Part shown: in pieces, positions 21,537 through 31,657 of the stretch | Numbering within the stretch: the stretch's first letter is position 1 | How the letters are laid out: each line of letters starts with the position of its first letter | Made by a program: the position numbers and the translations under genes | Notes under the pieces: generated by a model | The model's input: only the letters and a program-made list of their open reading frames with translations | What the model was told of the DNA's origin: nothing | Database searches by the model: none | Origin: Benincasa hispida | Lineage: Eukaryota; Streptophyta; Magnoliopsida; Cucurbitales; Cucurbitaceae | Assembly: GCF_009727055.1 (NCBI RefSeq) | Contig: NW_024064458.1 | Span: 610,283-674,282, forward strand | Direction: 5' to 3' | DNA length: 64,000 nt

Positions 21537-24500
21537 TTAATACTGCTTGCCCAAGTCAATGGTATCCATGCATCGATCTATGTCGCCTCCGTAGTAAGGC
21601 TTAATTCGTTGACCATTGACTTTAAACGTGTTGTTCCCGTCTAGAGTTGTTAGTTCCACTACGCTGTGGAAAGATAGTCTTGATTCGGAATGGTCCAGAC
21701 CAGCGAGACTTCACCTTCCCTAAGAACAATCACAAATGTGCGTTAAATAATAATACTTGTTGACCTTCAACGAATGTTCGGTCATTTATGCGGTCGTCAT
21801 GCCACTTCTTGGTTTTCTCCTTATAGATCTTGGCATTCTCATAAGCGTCCCTTCGCCATTCAACCAAGTGATTCAGTTGCAGCTTCTGAACTTTCCCCGC
21901 ACTTGCTAAATCAAACTTCAGCTTCTTGCACGCCCACATTGCCTTATGTTCCAACTTGAGCGGCAGATGACAAGCTTTTTCAAAGACCAGGGCATACGGG
22001 AACATACCAATTGGCGTTTTATAAGCAGTCCTGTATGCCCATAGTGCTTCATCAAGCTTGGGAGACCAATCCTTCGTGGAGGTATTGACTACCTTCTCCA
22101 AAATAGTTTTGATCTCTCTGTTAGAAATATCTGCCTACCCGTTAGTTTGTGGGTGATAAGCAGTTGCAACTATATGGCTGACGTTAAATTTCATCAACAG
22201 GTTGGTGATTATGCGGTTGATAAAGTGAGAGCCCTCATCGCTGATTAAGGCCCGTGGCATCCCATATCGAGCAAAAATATTCTTCTTAAGAAACTTTGCC
22301 ACTGTGGCCGCATTATTCTTGGCACATGTGATGGCCTCAACCCATTTTGATACATAATCAACCGCGACCAGGATATAGTGATGACCTTTTGATGGTGGAA
22401 ACAAGCCCATGAAGTCGATTCCCCAAACATCAAATAACTCAACCATTAAGATTGACATCAACGACCTTTCATTTCATTTCGACATATTCCCCATTCTCTG
22501 GCATCTATCGCATTGCACAACGTGGGCATGGGCATCCTTAAATAGTGTTGGCCAGAAATAGCCACACTGTAGGACCTTTACAGCAGTCCACTGCCCCCCA
22601 AAATGTCTTCCATAAGGGAACTTATGACAAAGCTCTAGAATTTTCTTAACTTCGTGCTTAGAAATGCATCGACGTAGAATGTGATCAGGTCCAAGTCGAT
22701 ATAGGAATGGGTCGTCCCAGAAATAAATTTTGACATCATGTCTTAGCTTTTTCTTCTGCTGGTAAGTATAATCATCTGGTATTTGACTGCAAACGATGAA
22801 ATTCATAATGTCTGCATACCAAGGAACATTAAGGTCTACTGACATCAACAACTCATCGGGGAATCTTTCTTCAATATCTTTTTCTTTCCCTTGAACCTCG
22901 CAATTCTCCAATCTTGACAAATGATCAGCGACTTGGTTCTCGGTGCCCTTCCGGTCTTTGATTTCTAGGTCAAACTCTTGCAGGAGCAACACCCACCGTA
23001 TAAGCCTTGGTTTTGTATCCTTCTTTGTCATCAGATATTTGATTGCAGAGTGATCAGTATATACCACAACGTTTGTCCCAATTAAGTACTGTCAGAATTT
23101 CTCCAGTGCAAATACCATTGTGAGCATTTCCTTCTCTGTGGTTGTATAGTTCTCATGCGCATAATTGAACGTTTTACTTGCATAATAAATAGGATGCAAT
23201 ACATTTCCTTGCACTGACTTAAGACTGTGCCCACAGCATATCCGCTAGCATCACACATCAACGGAAATGGTTGCGTCCAGTCCGGCGCAATCAGAATGGG
23301 TGCGGTGATGACCGCATCTTTCAATGTGTTGAATGCTTTAGTGCACGCCTCATCAAAATTATATTCTTGGTCAGCTTCAAGGAGCGCATTTAGAGGCCTT
23401 GAAATCAACGAGAAGTTACGAATAAATCTTCTATAAAACACTGCATGTCCCAGAAAGCTTCTAAGTGTTTTCACGTTCACTGGTGGGGGTAGCATGGAAA
23501 TTGCATCGATTTTTGCCTGATCAACTTCCAATCCTGCTTTCGAGATTTTATGACCTAGAACAATTCCTTCTTCCACCATAAAGTGGCATTTTTCCCAGTT
23601 CAGAACAAGATTTGTTGCCACACATCTCTTCAAGACCTTTTCTAGGTTAGATAAACAGGAGTCATAATTGTTGCCGAAAACTAAAAAATCGTCCATGAAT
23701 ACTTCGACTGACTCCTCCAAGTAATCTGAAAAGATCGCCATCATACATCGTTGGAAAGTGCCTGGCGCATTACAGAGTCCAAATGGCTTGTGTCAGAATG
23801 CAAAAGTACCAATTGGGCACGTGAAGGTTGTCTTATCTGAATGCACAATTGCGATTTGGTTGTACTCAGAATAGCTGTCCAGAAAACAGAAGAATTCATT
23901 CCCAACAAGTCTGTCTAACATCTGATCAATGAACGGGAGTGGAAAATGGTCCTTTTTAGTGGCCAAATTTAGCTTGGGATAATCCATACAGATTCTCCAC
24001 CCTGTTGTAGTTCTTGTGGGAATTAATTCATTCTTGTCATTAGTGACGACTTTCATCCCCCCTTTCTTCGGAACACACTGCACTGGGCTCACCCAGCTGC
24101 TATCAGATATCGGGTAGATGACTCCTGTGTTCAGCCACTTCACTATTTCCTTCTTTACTACCTCCCTCATAGCAGGGTTCAAGCGACATTACCTTTCTAT
24201 CGATCCTGTCTTTCCTTCTTCCAAACGAATCTTGTGCATGCAATACGAGGGACTGATTCCTCGAATGTGTACCAAGGTCCATCCTAAAGCCTTTGCATTA
24301 CTTCTCTGGATCTGTATGAGTGCATCTTCTTTCTCCCTACTTAGCGAGGCATAAATGATAATCGGTAACGTGTTGTTATCTCCTAAGTAAGCATACTTGA
24401 GGTGCACAGGCAGAGGCTTTAACTCTAGTACGGGTGGTTCTTCCAAGGATGGCTTAGTGCATTGTGAAGTTCGTTCAGATAACTTGAGTGGTTCAAAATT

Positions 24501-25251
24501 TGATTCAACTTGAATTGAGGCACAATCCTCTTCCAGCATTATGCCAATTCCAAAATATTTTTCCTCCAGATCTTCCAGGGGCTCGTGCCAAGGTTCTTCT
24601 CGTAGTTCCTCAATATATTGGCAATTCTCCATATCACTTGGGAACTTCAACGCATTGAAAACGTTGAACTTTACTTCTTGATCGTCGACCCTAATGGTCA
24701 GTTCTCCTTTTTGCACATCGATCAGTGCTCACCCTGTTGCTAGGAATGGGCGACCCAAGATGATAGGCACTTCCCTGTCAGCTTCTTAATCTAATATAAT
24801 AAAGTCCGCCGGGAAGATAAACTTGTCCACTTGCACGAGTACATCCTCTATTTTTCCCTCAGGATGCTTTATCGATCTATTAGCCACTGTAATGTGATCG
24901 TGGTTGGTCTTGCATTGCCGATATCTAGCTTCTTAAAGATCGACAAGGGCATTAGATTTATGCTCGCCCCTAAATCGCACAGCACGTTTCCGACCATCTT
25001 CCCTCCCATTGTGCATGGCAATGTAAAACTCTCAGGATCCTTCATTTTGGTGGGGATATTGTTTTGAAATAGCGCATTACATTCCTATGTTAGCACAACT
25101 ATTTCATTTTCCCCGATCTTTCTTTTATTAGCAAGAATATCCTTGAGAAATTTTACAAAGCTCGACATCTGTTCGAAAGCTTCTATCAAGGGAATATTGA
25201 TGTGTAACTATCGGAGAACATCCAGGAACCTCTGGAATTGCTTGCTATCAC
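21537..25251 (-). pseudogene. pol: RE-8 Athila-like pol (protease to integrase), broken by stops
   Basis: Minus strand. The protease region runs from the gag/protease linker (QRFLDVLR..LHINIP near 25240) through CDLGASINLMPLSIF, an Athila-type active-site region. The linker and RT follow, with WRICMDYPKLN and FMDDFLVFG, then RNase H ([10 protein letters not shown]) and integrase with WGIDFMG and DEGSHF. The stop is at 21537. It is nearly collinear over the whole length, but single stops interrupt it, for example CGA to TGA before KPFGLCNAPG near 23790. At the third catalytic position the usual NGQAEISN reads NG-stop-ADISN: a stop, and Glu changed to Asp. It is the best preserved family C pol in the window. 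Confidence 0.9.
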
Positions 25252-26090
25252 AACTTAACTCTTATCAACATGGGTTTCCCATTGCGTTGACAGTGGAGTT
25301 GTTATTCTCGAAATATATATATATATATATATATTTTGTAAAATAGAAAGGTCGAAAATAAATACCTCACCCCTAAATTTAAAATGCTGCAATGTCCTCA
25401 TTGCCAAGAGATTGAAAGAAGTCATGTGATGTTCTTAGAAAGCTTTGTAAAGAGAGTTTGAAAAAAAGCTACCAAACCCATAACTTCAAGAAATATTTCA
25501 TGAGGTGACTATCTTAAAGTTAAGTTGACTTTAGTATATATGAGAGAAATAGAAGCATGTTTTTCATCATTGAAATCATACTTGGCAAAGAAACAACATG
25601 CAACGACTTACTAAATTTATCAATATTAAATGATTGCAGTAATTAAAGAGGATTTTATCAAAACTAAAATGCGATGCAATAGTGCAAAATTTTAAATAAA
25701 AATGAGGAAGAATACACCCTCAAATTTGCGTTGTCGCCCCGCATTATGTATTGATGCATCCTTCTTTGCGATGATCTATCTTCTTTGGATTGCGGTGATG
25801 GAATAGAGTAAATTGCTTCTTTGTGTATCATCTCCGCAATCTAGCGCCTCGATCATTGCAAGAAAACAGAGAGAGGGTCAAATAAGATTAAACAAAACAA
25901 AATTCTTTAACCAAATCTCCCTTTTTTTAGAAAAATAAAAATAAGAGTAAGAATAGATAAAGACTGAAAAGATATGGTGAATTGAAAATTCTGATTATTA
26001 GAGAAGAATTGAAGATTCCATGATTCCCAAAACTTGCATCCCTGATGGATTTCATTTGCTTGATAGCGCAGGGACCACCTACTTCTTTCT
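25252..26090 (-). other. RE-4 3' untranslated region, partial
   Basis: Follows the integrase stop of RE-4 and is collinear with 45792-46610 of RE-10 on the other strand. It breaks at 25252 (CACAACTTAACTCTTATCAA), a string that RE-8 also has in its 3' UTR near 20339, so the RE-4/RE-8 junction may have formed at shared sequence. A short (AT)n run lies at about 25315-25335. Confidence 0.75.
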
Positions 26091-27158
26091 TTATTCAAAG
26101 TTTCTCAATTCCACGGAGTCGACTTGCCGGTGCCAGCCTTCTCCGTGATATGCCTTGACTCGCTGCCCATTAACTTTGAATATGTTGGTGTCGTCATCAT
26201 TTGATAATTCAACTGCACCATGCAGGAATACCTGTGTAATTACAAATGGTTCAAACCAACGTGACTTTAATTTTCCAAGGAAGAGCCATAGACGTGAGTT
26301 GAATAGTAAGACTCTCTGCCCAACTTGGAGGTTTTTACCACATATATATTTGTCGTGCCAGTGCTTGGTGTGCTCCTTGTAAATCCTTGCATTCTCATAT
26401 GCGTTAATCCTCCATTCTTCTAGTTCGACCAGTTGCATTTTTCACGCTTCTCCTGCTTTATCCAAGTCAAGGTTTAGCTTTTTCACTGCCCATGGAGATT
26501 TGTATTCCAACTCTAGAGGCAAATGACATACCTTACCAAATACCAACGCATACCCTATACCTATGGGTGTTTTAAATGCAGTCTAGTATGCCCACAACGT
26601 ATCGTCGAGCTTTGTTGCCCAATCTTTTTGTGAAGGCCTTACTACCTTCTCGAATATCAGCTTAATCTCCCGATTGGATACTTTGGCCTGACCATTCATC
26701 TGCAGATGGTATGCGGTGGCCACCATGTGGAGAATGTTGTATTTGCATAGCAGCTCCTTAACAATATGATTGATAAAGTGAGACCCTTCATCACTTATGA
26801 TGGCACGTGGAGTGCCAAAACGAGTGAAAATGTTTTTCTTCAGGAATTGGGAGACTACCGCCCGCGTCATTTGCGGCGCATGCCACTGCCTCTACCCTTG
26901 ATACATAGTCGACGGCTATAAAATATAATGTTTCCATTTAAAAGAGCGAATGGTCCCATGAAATCAATACCCCACACGTTGAACAATTCAAGCTCCAAAA
27001 TGGTGTTCATTGGCATTGCATGTTTCCATGAAAATGTTACTTGTGCGTTGGCACGATCGCACTTCATGGCATAGTCAGCTGCATCTTTAAACAATGTTGC
27101 CAGAAGAATCCACTCTATAAAACCATGGCTGCGGTGCGCTGTCCTCCAAAGTGCCCAC
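26091..27158 (-). pseudogene. pol: RE-4 integrase, core and C-terminal domain
   Basis: Continues the RE-4 pol after the RE-9 insertion. It reads the zinc-finger end (SGFFW, then KCDRA), [12 protein letters not shown] with the first catalytic Asp, ISDEGSHF with the second, and the C-terminal domain ending in VELRNFE and a stop at 26091. The third catalytic Glu is Lys (NGQAKVSN), so even without the stops (near 26583 and 26867) the enzyme would be inactive. Frameshifts near 26900 and 27100. Confidence 0.85.
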
Positions 27159-29055
27159 TGATAACTTGTAGAAATACAAGTTATTTATACTGTTTTATTT
27201 AGATATTGCGGAAAAAAAAAAGGAAAGTTGCATCGATAGTATCAAATTGGCTAACAAATAAGAAAACTATGAAAAGTTGTAAAATACACCCACTAACACT
27301 ATTGTGATGGCGAATAGAATGTTTCAGTTTCTGTTTTGCAGGAAATAGGTCACTGCATGCATTAATGGCTCAAATATGAAGTAAACAATGCATCTACGTC
27401 ACATTGCACCATCAATCAAGAATGAAGAGATATATCCAACACAATGACGATGCATGCGACAATCGATCATGAGCTTTAGCGATCAACACAATTTCAACCA
27501 CATGCGGTGATAGATCAAAGATGTGGAGGTCAACGCATTTGTAGAAGATTCTGACAAGTGTACAACTTTTAGTTGTGCATTTCTGACGAATTGATTGTGT
27601 AACAGAAACTACCATAACTATACAGTGGGGACCATAGATTCAAAAGAGCCAAGGTCTCGCCTATAAATAGCTTCTTCAAATTCACTGAAAAAATATACAT
27701 GTATACATGAGACGTGCATATACTGATTCTGAGAGAGAGGCTGGTCTGATGCGACTGTCCAGAGTAAATCCAGGAGAACTACGAGACAAGGCTAAGAGGT
27801 GGAGTCTCCGAGCAAGGAATTCTGCCGATCCCCGAAGCGAAGCTCTGTGTAAAGGTCAATTCTCCTGGGGAAAGCATGCCTGAGAGGAGAAGCTTTCCTC
27901 TCTACCACATCCACACGCCGGTAAGCACAATCTCTGATCAGGATCTGTGTCAAGACGTTGACACTCTTTCCGTATTTGTTTCTATTCTCTCTATTTCATC
28001 TTCTGTATTCATCTTCTTTAATCTTTCATTCACGACATGTATCAAACGCTTAATTTTAGAATTAAACGTTATCATCGTCACCATTATCATCTCTTTGCCT
28101 CTTTCCATACATTAATAATCCATTTTCTCCATGATGTATTCTTAATCTCCAGGGCAAATAGCAAGAATTAAGCGAGTGAGTTAATTTACGTTAAGGAATG
28201 AATTAAGTTTAGCTAAAGCATGCTCGACGGCATATTCACCAAAGAGCAGAAGTGAAGATGTTATTTCGCCTATCGAGAGAAGGTTGGAAGAATGCGTTAA
28301 CTAAAGTGAGAAGTATTTTTAGAGATGGAAACAACCTTGCATTCATCATGTTCATCTCTGTTTCACCATTGAGATATGGGAACACGACCGATCACCGAGA
28401 GGTGTATGTCAAGGGAAAGCAGGACCTTAGTTGCATCCTTAACGCGATTAACAAACTTGCGATGTTTTTACTCTTTACTCTTTCTCTTTCTACTTCATTC
28501 ATAAGATTTGCCATCGCATACAACGATTCTTTGTACAACTTCACAGTCAGCTCTCGACCTCAGTATCATGTATCATGTATCATGTATCATGTGTCATGTA
28601 CCATAGTAGCTTAGGACTTTACTTATCAACTCATTTTTATTTCATCGCAATTTATATTTCTGTACAAACCAACATTCGTTATTCATTATTAAAACCGGTC
28701 GTATGTATCACATAAGTATCGCATTAATGAAAACAATCCCCCTGTTCGACCTCGGATCATTCTAAGAAACTTGAGTTGGAATTATAGTTGGTTTCAGTGC
28801 AAGGAAACTTGTGACATGCACTACTTCACTGCTATGAGCATATCACTATCAACGCATATACATAGAACGTAGTATCGCATAAAATGTCTTTATCGCAAGC
28901 ACTTGAGCGCATATTTAGAATCATACATTTATTCGTCAGCGTAATAGATAGATAACATTCAATTCGTTTCCTTAAAAGTTTATGGCAATATGAACTTGAA
29001 TTATCTATCATCATAGTGCATGCATAAAAAAAGACATTCATAAATTTTGGTTACA
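27159..29055 (+). repeat. RE-9 5' LTR (family C)
   Basis: 1897 bp, TGATAACTTGTAG to TTTTGGTTACA, followed by AGTTTA and the PBS. TATAAATA lies at 27662. An ATCATGTAT microrepeat sits near 28560-28595. It contains AACGCA/TGCGTT words throughout. Confidence 0.85.
27662..27669 (+). promoter_or_regulatory. LTR TATA box (RE-9)
   Basis: TATAAATA followed by GCTTCTTCAAATTC; the 3' LTR has the same box at 37541. Confidence 0.65.
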
Positions 29056-29061
29056 AGTTTA

Positions 29062-29079
29062 TGGTGCCGTTGCCGGGAA
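29062..29079 (+). promoter_or_regulatory. RE-9 primer-binding site (tRNA-Asp type)
   Basis: TGGTGCCGTTGCCGGGAA matches TGGCGCCGTTGCCGGGGA, the site complementary to the 3' end of plant tRNA-Asp used by Athila/Cyclops-type elements, with two differences. Confidence 0.85.
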
Positions 29080-29173
29080 ATGGTAATGGTTAGTGTTGAA
29101 TACTTTTGTGGTATTTTGCAGGACAGATCTATGTTGTACTGTCTGTTTAACACGAAGAACAGGCTGATGGTTT

Positions 29174-30659
29174 ATGAGTACTGGAACCGATCCAGAATTT
29201 GAAGCTGACCCAGAGATCGAGCGTACTTTTCGCTCGAGAGCACGCCAGAACAGAGTTAGGTGAAGAAGAGCAAACATGGAAAACAACAATGAGACGCCCG
29301 AAGGAAATCAAGAGGCAAATCGGCCAGCGCAAGCTCTTGTTTTTCTTTTCGCTGACCGCAATATCCCTATGAGAAACTATGCGGCACTCAATCTCTATGA
29401 CTTCTCGCCTAGAATTTCACGACCAATGGTTGAGGAGAACAACACGCTTTGAAATAAAGCCGGTCATGCTCCAGATGATACAAAATACAGGGCAATTTGG
29501 AGGTCTACAAGGTGAAGACCCACATGCCCATCTAAACAGCTTTGTAGAGATGTGCAACACTTTCTCCATCCCTGGCATCACCCCCGATGGAATTAGACTT
29601 TACTTCTTCCCATACACACTAAGGGATGAGGCAAAGAGGTGGGCTCATTCGTTGGAGCCAAATGAAATAACGTCATGGGACAAGTTTATGGAACAGTTCA
29701 TGAAGAAATTCTTCCCTACAGCAGTCAATGCAAGGAGATGCAAGGATGTGCTGAATTTCAAGCAAATGGATAATGAGACTCTAAGCACCACTCGTGTGCA
29801 TTTCAGAAGGTTGGTGAAAAATTGTCCGCATATAGGGATACCTGATTGCATTCTGATGGAGACATTTTATAACGGCCTGAATCGATCAACACAAGTCGTT
29901 GCTGATGCCTCCGCAGCGGAAGGACTTATGGATAAGACCTACACAGAAGCCAAGGTCATCCTTGATCGCATTTTGCGAAACACGGTTGACTGGGTGGATG
30001 ACGGGTATGGGGGAAGAGACCCAGAGAGAAGAAGAAATGACATCACCTTTGTATCAGCAGATACAATGAAAACTTTGGCCACACAAATGGTCGTGGTATC
30101 CTCTCTCCTACAAATGATGGCAATTAATCAAGGTGGCCTCTCTCAAAGTTCAGCGCAACCCAATGCGCCGGTGCAAGTGGCCGCAATAAGTTGCGTCCAA
30201 TGTGGAGGGGGCCATGCTGTAGAGATGTGTCCATCGAACCCGCAACAAGTGTTTTCTATCCAGAAGAACCTTTATAGCAACACTTACAATCTCGGTTGGT
30301 GGAATCACCCTAACTTCGGTTGGGGAAGAAATCAAAACCAAGGGGGCCTGAATAACCATCAGAACAACAATTCCGGGAATCGAGGAAATCCTCCGTCTTT
30401 TCATCAGAATCAGAATCAAAGACAACCGCAAAACCAACCGTCCTCATCGAACACCTCTGTGAAATCATCATCATTGGAGTCCCTACTGAAACAGTATATT
30501 GAGAAAAACGATGTTGTCATGCAGTTGCAGACGTCTTCAATAAGGAACTTGGAGATCCAAGTCAGGCAATTCGCAACCGAGCTTCACAACAGAATACCCA
30601 AAACACTGCCAAGTAATTCAGAAGCCCTAGGATCTCATGGGAAGGAACAATGTCCTTGA
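29174..30659 (+). pseudogene. gag: RE-9 Athila-like gag, nearly complete
   Basis: Nucleocapsid/capsid precursor that packages element RNA. The start chosen is ATG 29174, just before the conserved DPEIERTF; a splice-acceptor-like TTTTGCAG lies upstream at 29114-29121. A stop at 29261 and a one-base frameshift near 29445 break the N-terminus. From there one frame runs to the stop at 30657: retrotransposon gag domain (FEIKPVMLQMIQ to about residue 220), a short CCHC knuckle CVQCGGGHAVEMC near 30193, an N/Q-rich stretch with NTYNLGWWNHPNF, and a C-terminal SSLESLLKQYIEKN helix. Gag ends at GKEQC, where relatives continue into the protease region, because pol is deleted here. Confidence 0.9.
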
Positions 30660-31023
30660 TGACATTGTGCAGGCAAGCTTGACCGCCTATAGAGGTGTGG
30701 ATTGTGGTAATCATGAGAAAATTGTCTTTCAATTCATATCTCTAAAATCTATGTTTAATTGCCTTCTTTATTGCTCTATGCATTGCGTTATTTATTGTTT
30801 TCTCAGAATTAGTCTTTACTGCCTCTTGAATTCACTTCACAATGTAATGCAATTACGTTATTTTCATGCCATGTTAAATTTTCTTACCTTTCTGCATGAG
30901 TTGTGTTGAGCTTGAATCTCTGTGAATGACTGAATAGAAAGAAAATGAATATCGCAAAGTCATAGCAACTTGTGTTGTTGATGAAAAATAAAATAAAATA
31001 AAATAATAACAATCAACATCCAG

Positions 31024-31326
31024 TATGCATTGCGATGATGGGGGCATCTTGTGCTAACAAGATACACTTTGCATCCATCTTTCACAAATGCATTGCGCTG
31101 AGAGGTGTGTTGCGCGTGTATGTATTTGGTGCTCGTCCTTAGCGAAAATGCTCTATGTCGAGATAGTGTTGCACAGTAGAAATACCGTGCGCCCATCCTC
31201 CAAAAATGCATTGAGTCAAGGGGTGTGTTGCGTTGATACATGCGTTGTTGCCCGTCCTCTGCAAATATGCATTTGCGTTAATGGAAGCATTGCGTTAATC
31301 TTAACCTTGCGCCCATCTGAATAAAA
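31024..31326 (+). repeat. 60-nt tandem array (RE-9)
   Basis: Five units of about 60 nt beginning ATGCATTGCG, in the same order as in RE-2 and RE-8. Unit 4 is close to the consensus, with AGGGGTGTGTTGCG and TTGCCCGTCCTCTGCAAA. Some units are 61 nt or longer. Confidence 0.75.
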
Positions 31327-31444
31327 CACAAAAGAGAAATTCTTTTTGCAAAGAGTAGTCCAATTGTTTTGGCTTCCAAGGAAATGATGACTTAGCAGAT
31401 GAAAGGACATACTTCTCTGCTAATTCATAAATGTGAGGAGCGCG

Positions 31445-31479
31445 GCGGCAGGCTTTTTGAGTACCTCAAGGCCTGCCGC
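31445..31479 (+). repeat. GC-rich hairpin upstream of the extra ORF
   Basis: GCGGCAGGC (31445-31453) pairs perfectly with GCCTGCCGC (31471-31479), and the stem extends inward through TTGAG / CTCAA with a TAC loop. It sits just upstream of the promoter-like motifs. It could be a palindrome left by an insertion, or an RNA/DNA structure; function unknown. Confidence 0.6.
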
Positions 31480-31490
31480 AGATTTTGAGT

Positions 31491-31657
31491 TGGGCCCATC
31501 AAGGCCCAACCTATAAATTCCCTTCTCCTTCGTCTAAAAAAGTATATTTGAATCTTTTGCAAACAAGAAAACCTTAAACGCAGCTCTACATAACCAGACC
31601 TTCGAGTTTTCTTCCTAAACCCTAAGAACTTTCCCAACTTTTTCACTCACAACAGTT
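31491..31657 (+). promoter_or_regulatory. Host-like promoter and 5' UTR of the extra ORF
   Basis: In order: two site-II-type GGGCC elements (TGGGCC at 31491, AGGCCCA at 31502), TATAAATT at 31512, a pyrimidine-rich stretch, a telo-box AAACCCTAA at 31617, then ATG at 31658. Site II plus telo-box is the known signature of plant ribosomal-protein and housekeeping promoters. The TATA box would place transcription start near 31545. This is motif reading only; activity is an inference. Confidence 0.55.

Larger units (their letters stand above)
17961..25251 (-). mobile_element. RE-8 Athila-like (family C) retrotransposon, truncated at both ends
   Basis: Minus-strand element: pol 25251-21537, 3' UTR, polypurine tract, LTR 19776-17961. 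Gag and the 5' LTR are missing beyond 25251, where the sequence changes to the RE-4 3' UTR. The LTR is cut off at 17961 by RE-7. It is the closest relative of RE-2 and likewise lacks the extra ORF of RE-9. Confidence 0.85.
30660..31490 (+). other. RE-9 fusion of gag end to post-pol UTR
   Basis: Only ~15 bases beyond the gag stop still match the gag/protease linker (GACATTGTGCA). The sequence then equals the region after the pol stop of RE-2 (GGCAAGC onward). The 60-nt array follows at 31024-31326. No coding potential is seen. Confidence 0.75.

Noticed and set aside
25315..25335. Functional TATA element or origin in the (AT)n run
   Set aside because: Simple microsatellite inside a retrotransposon 3' UTR, with no supporting motifs.
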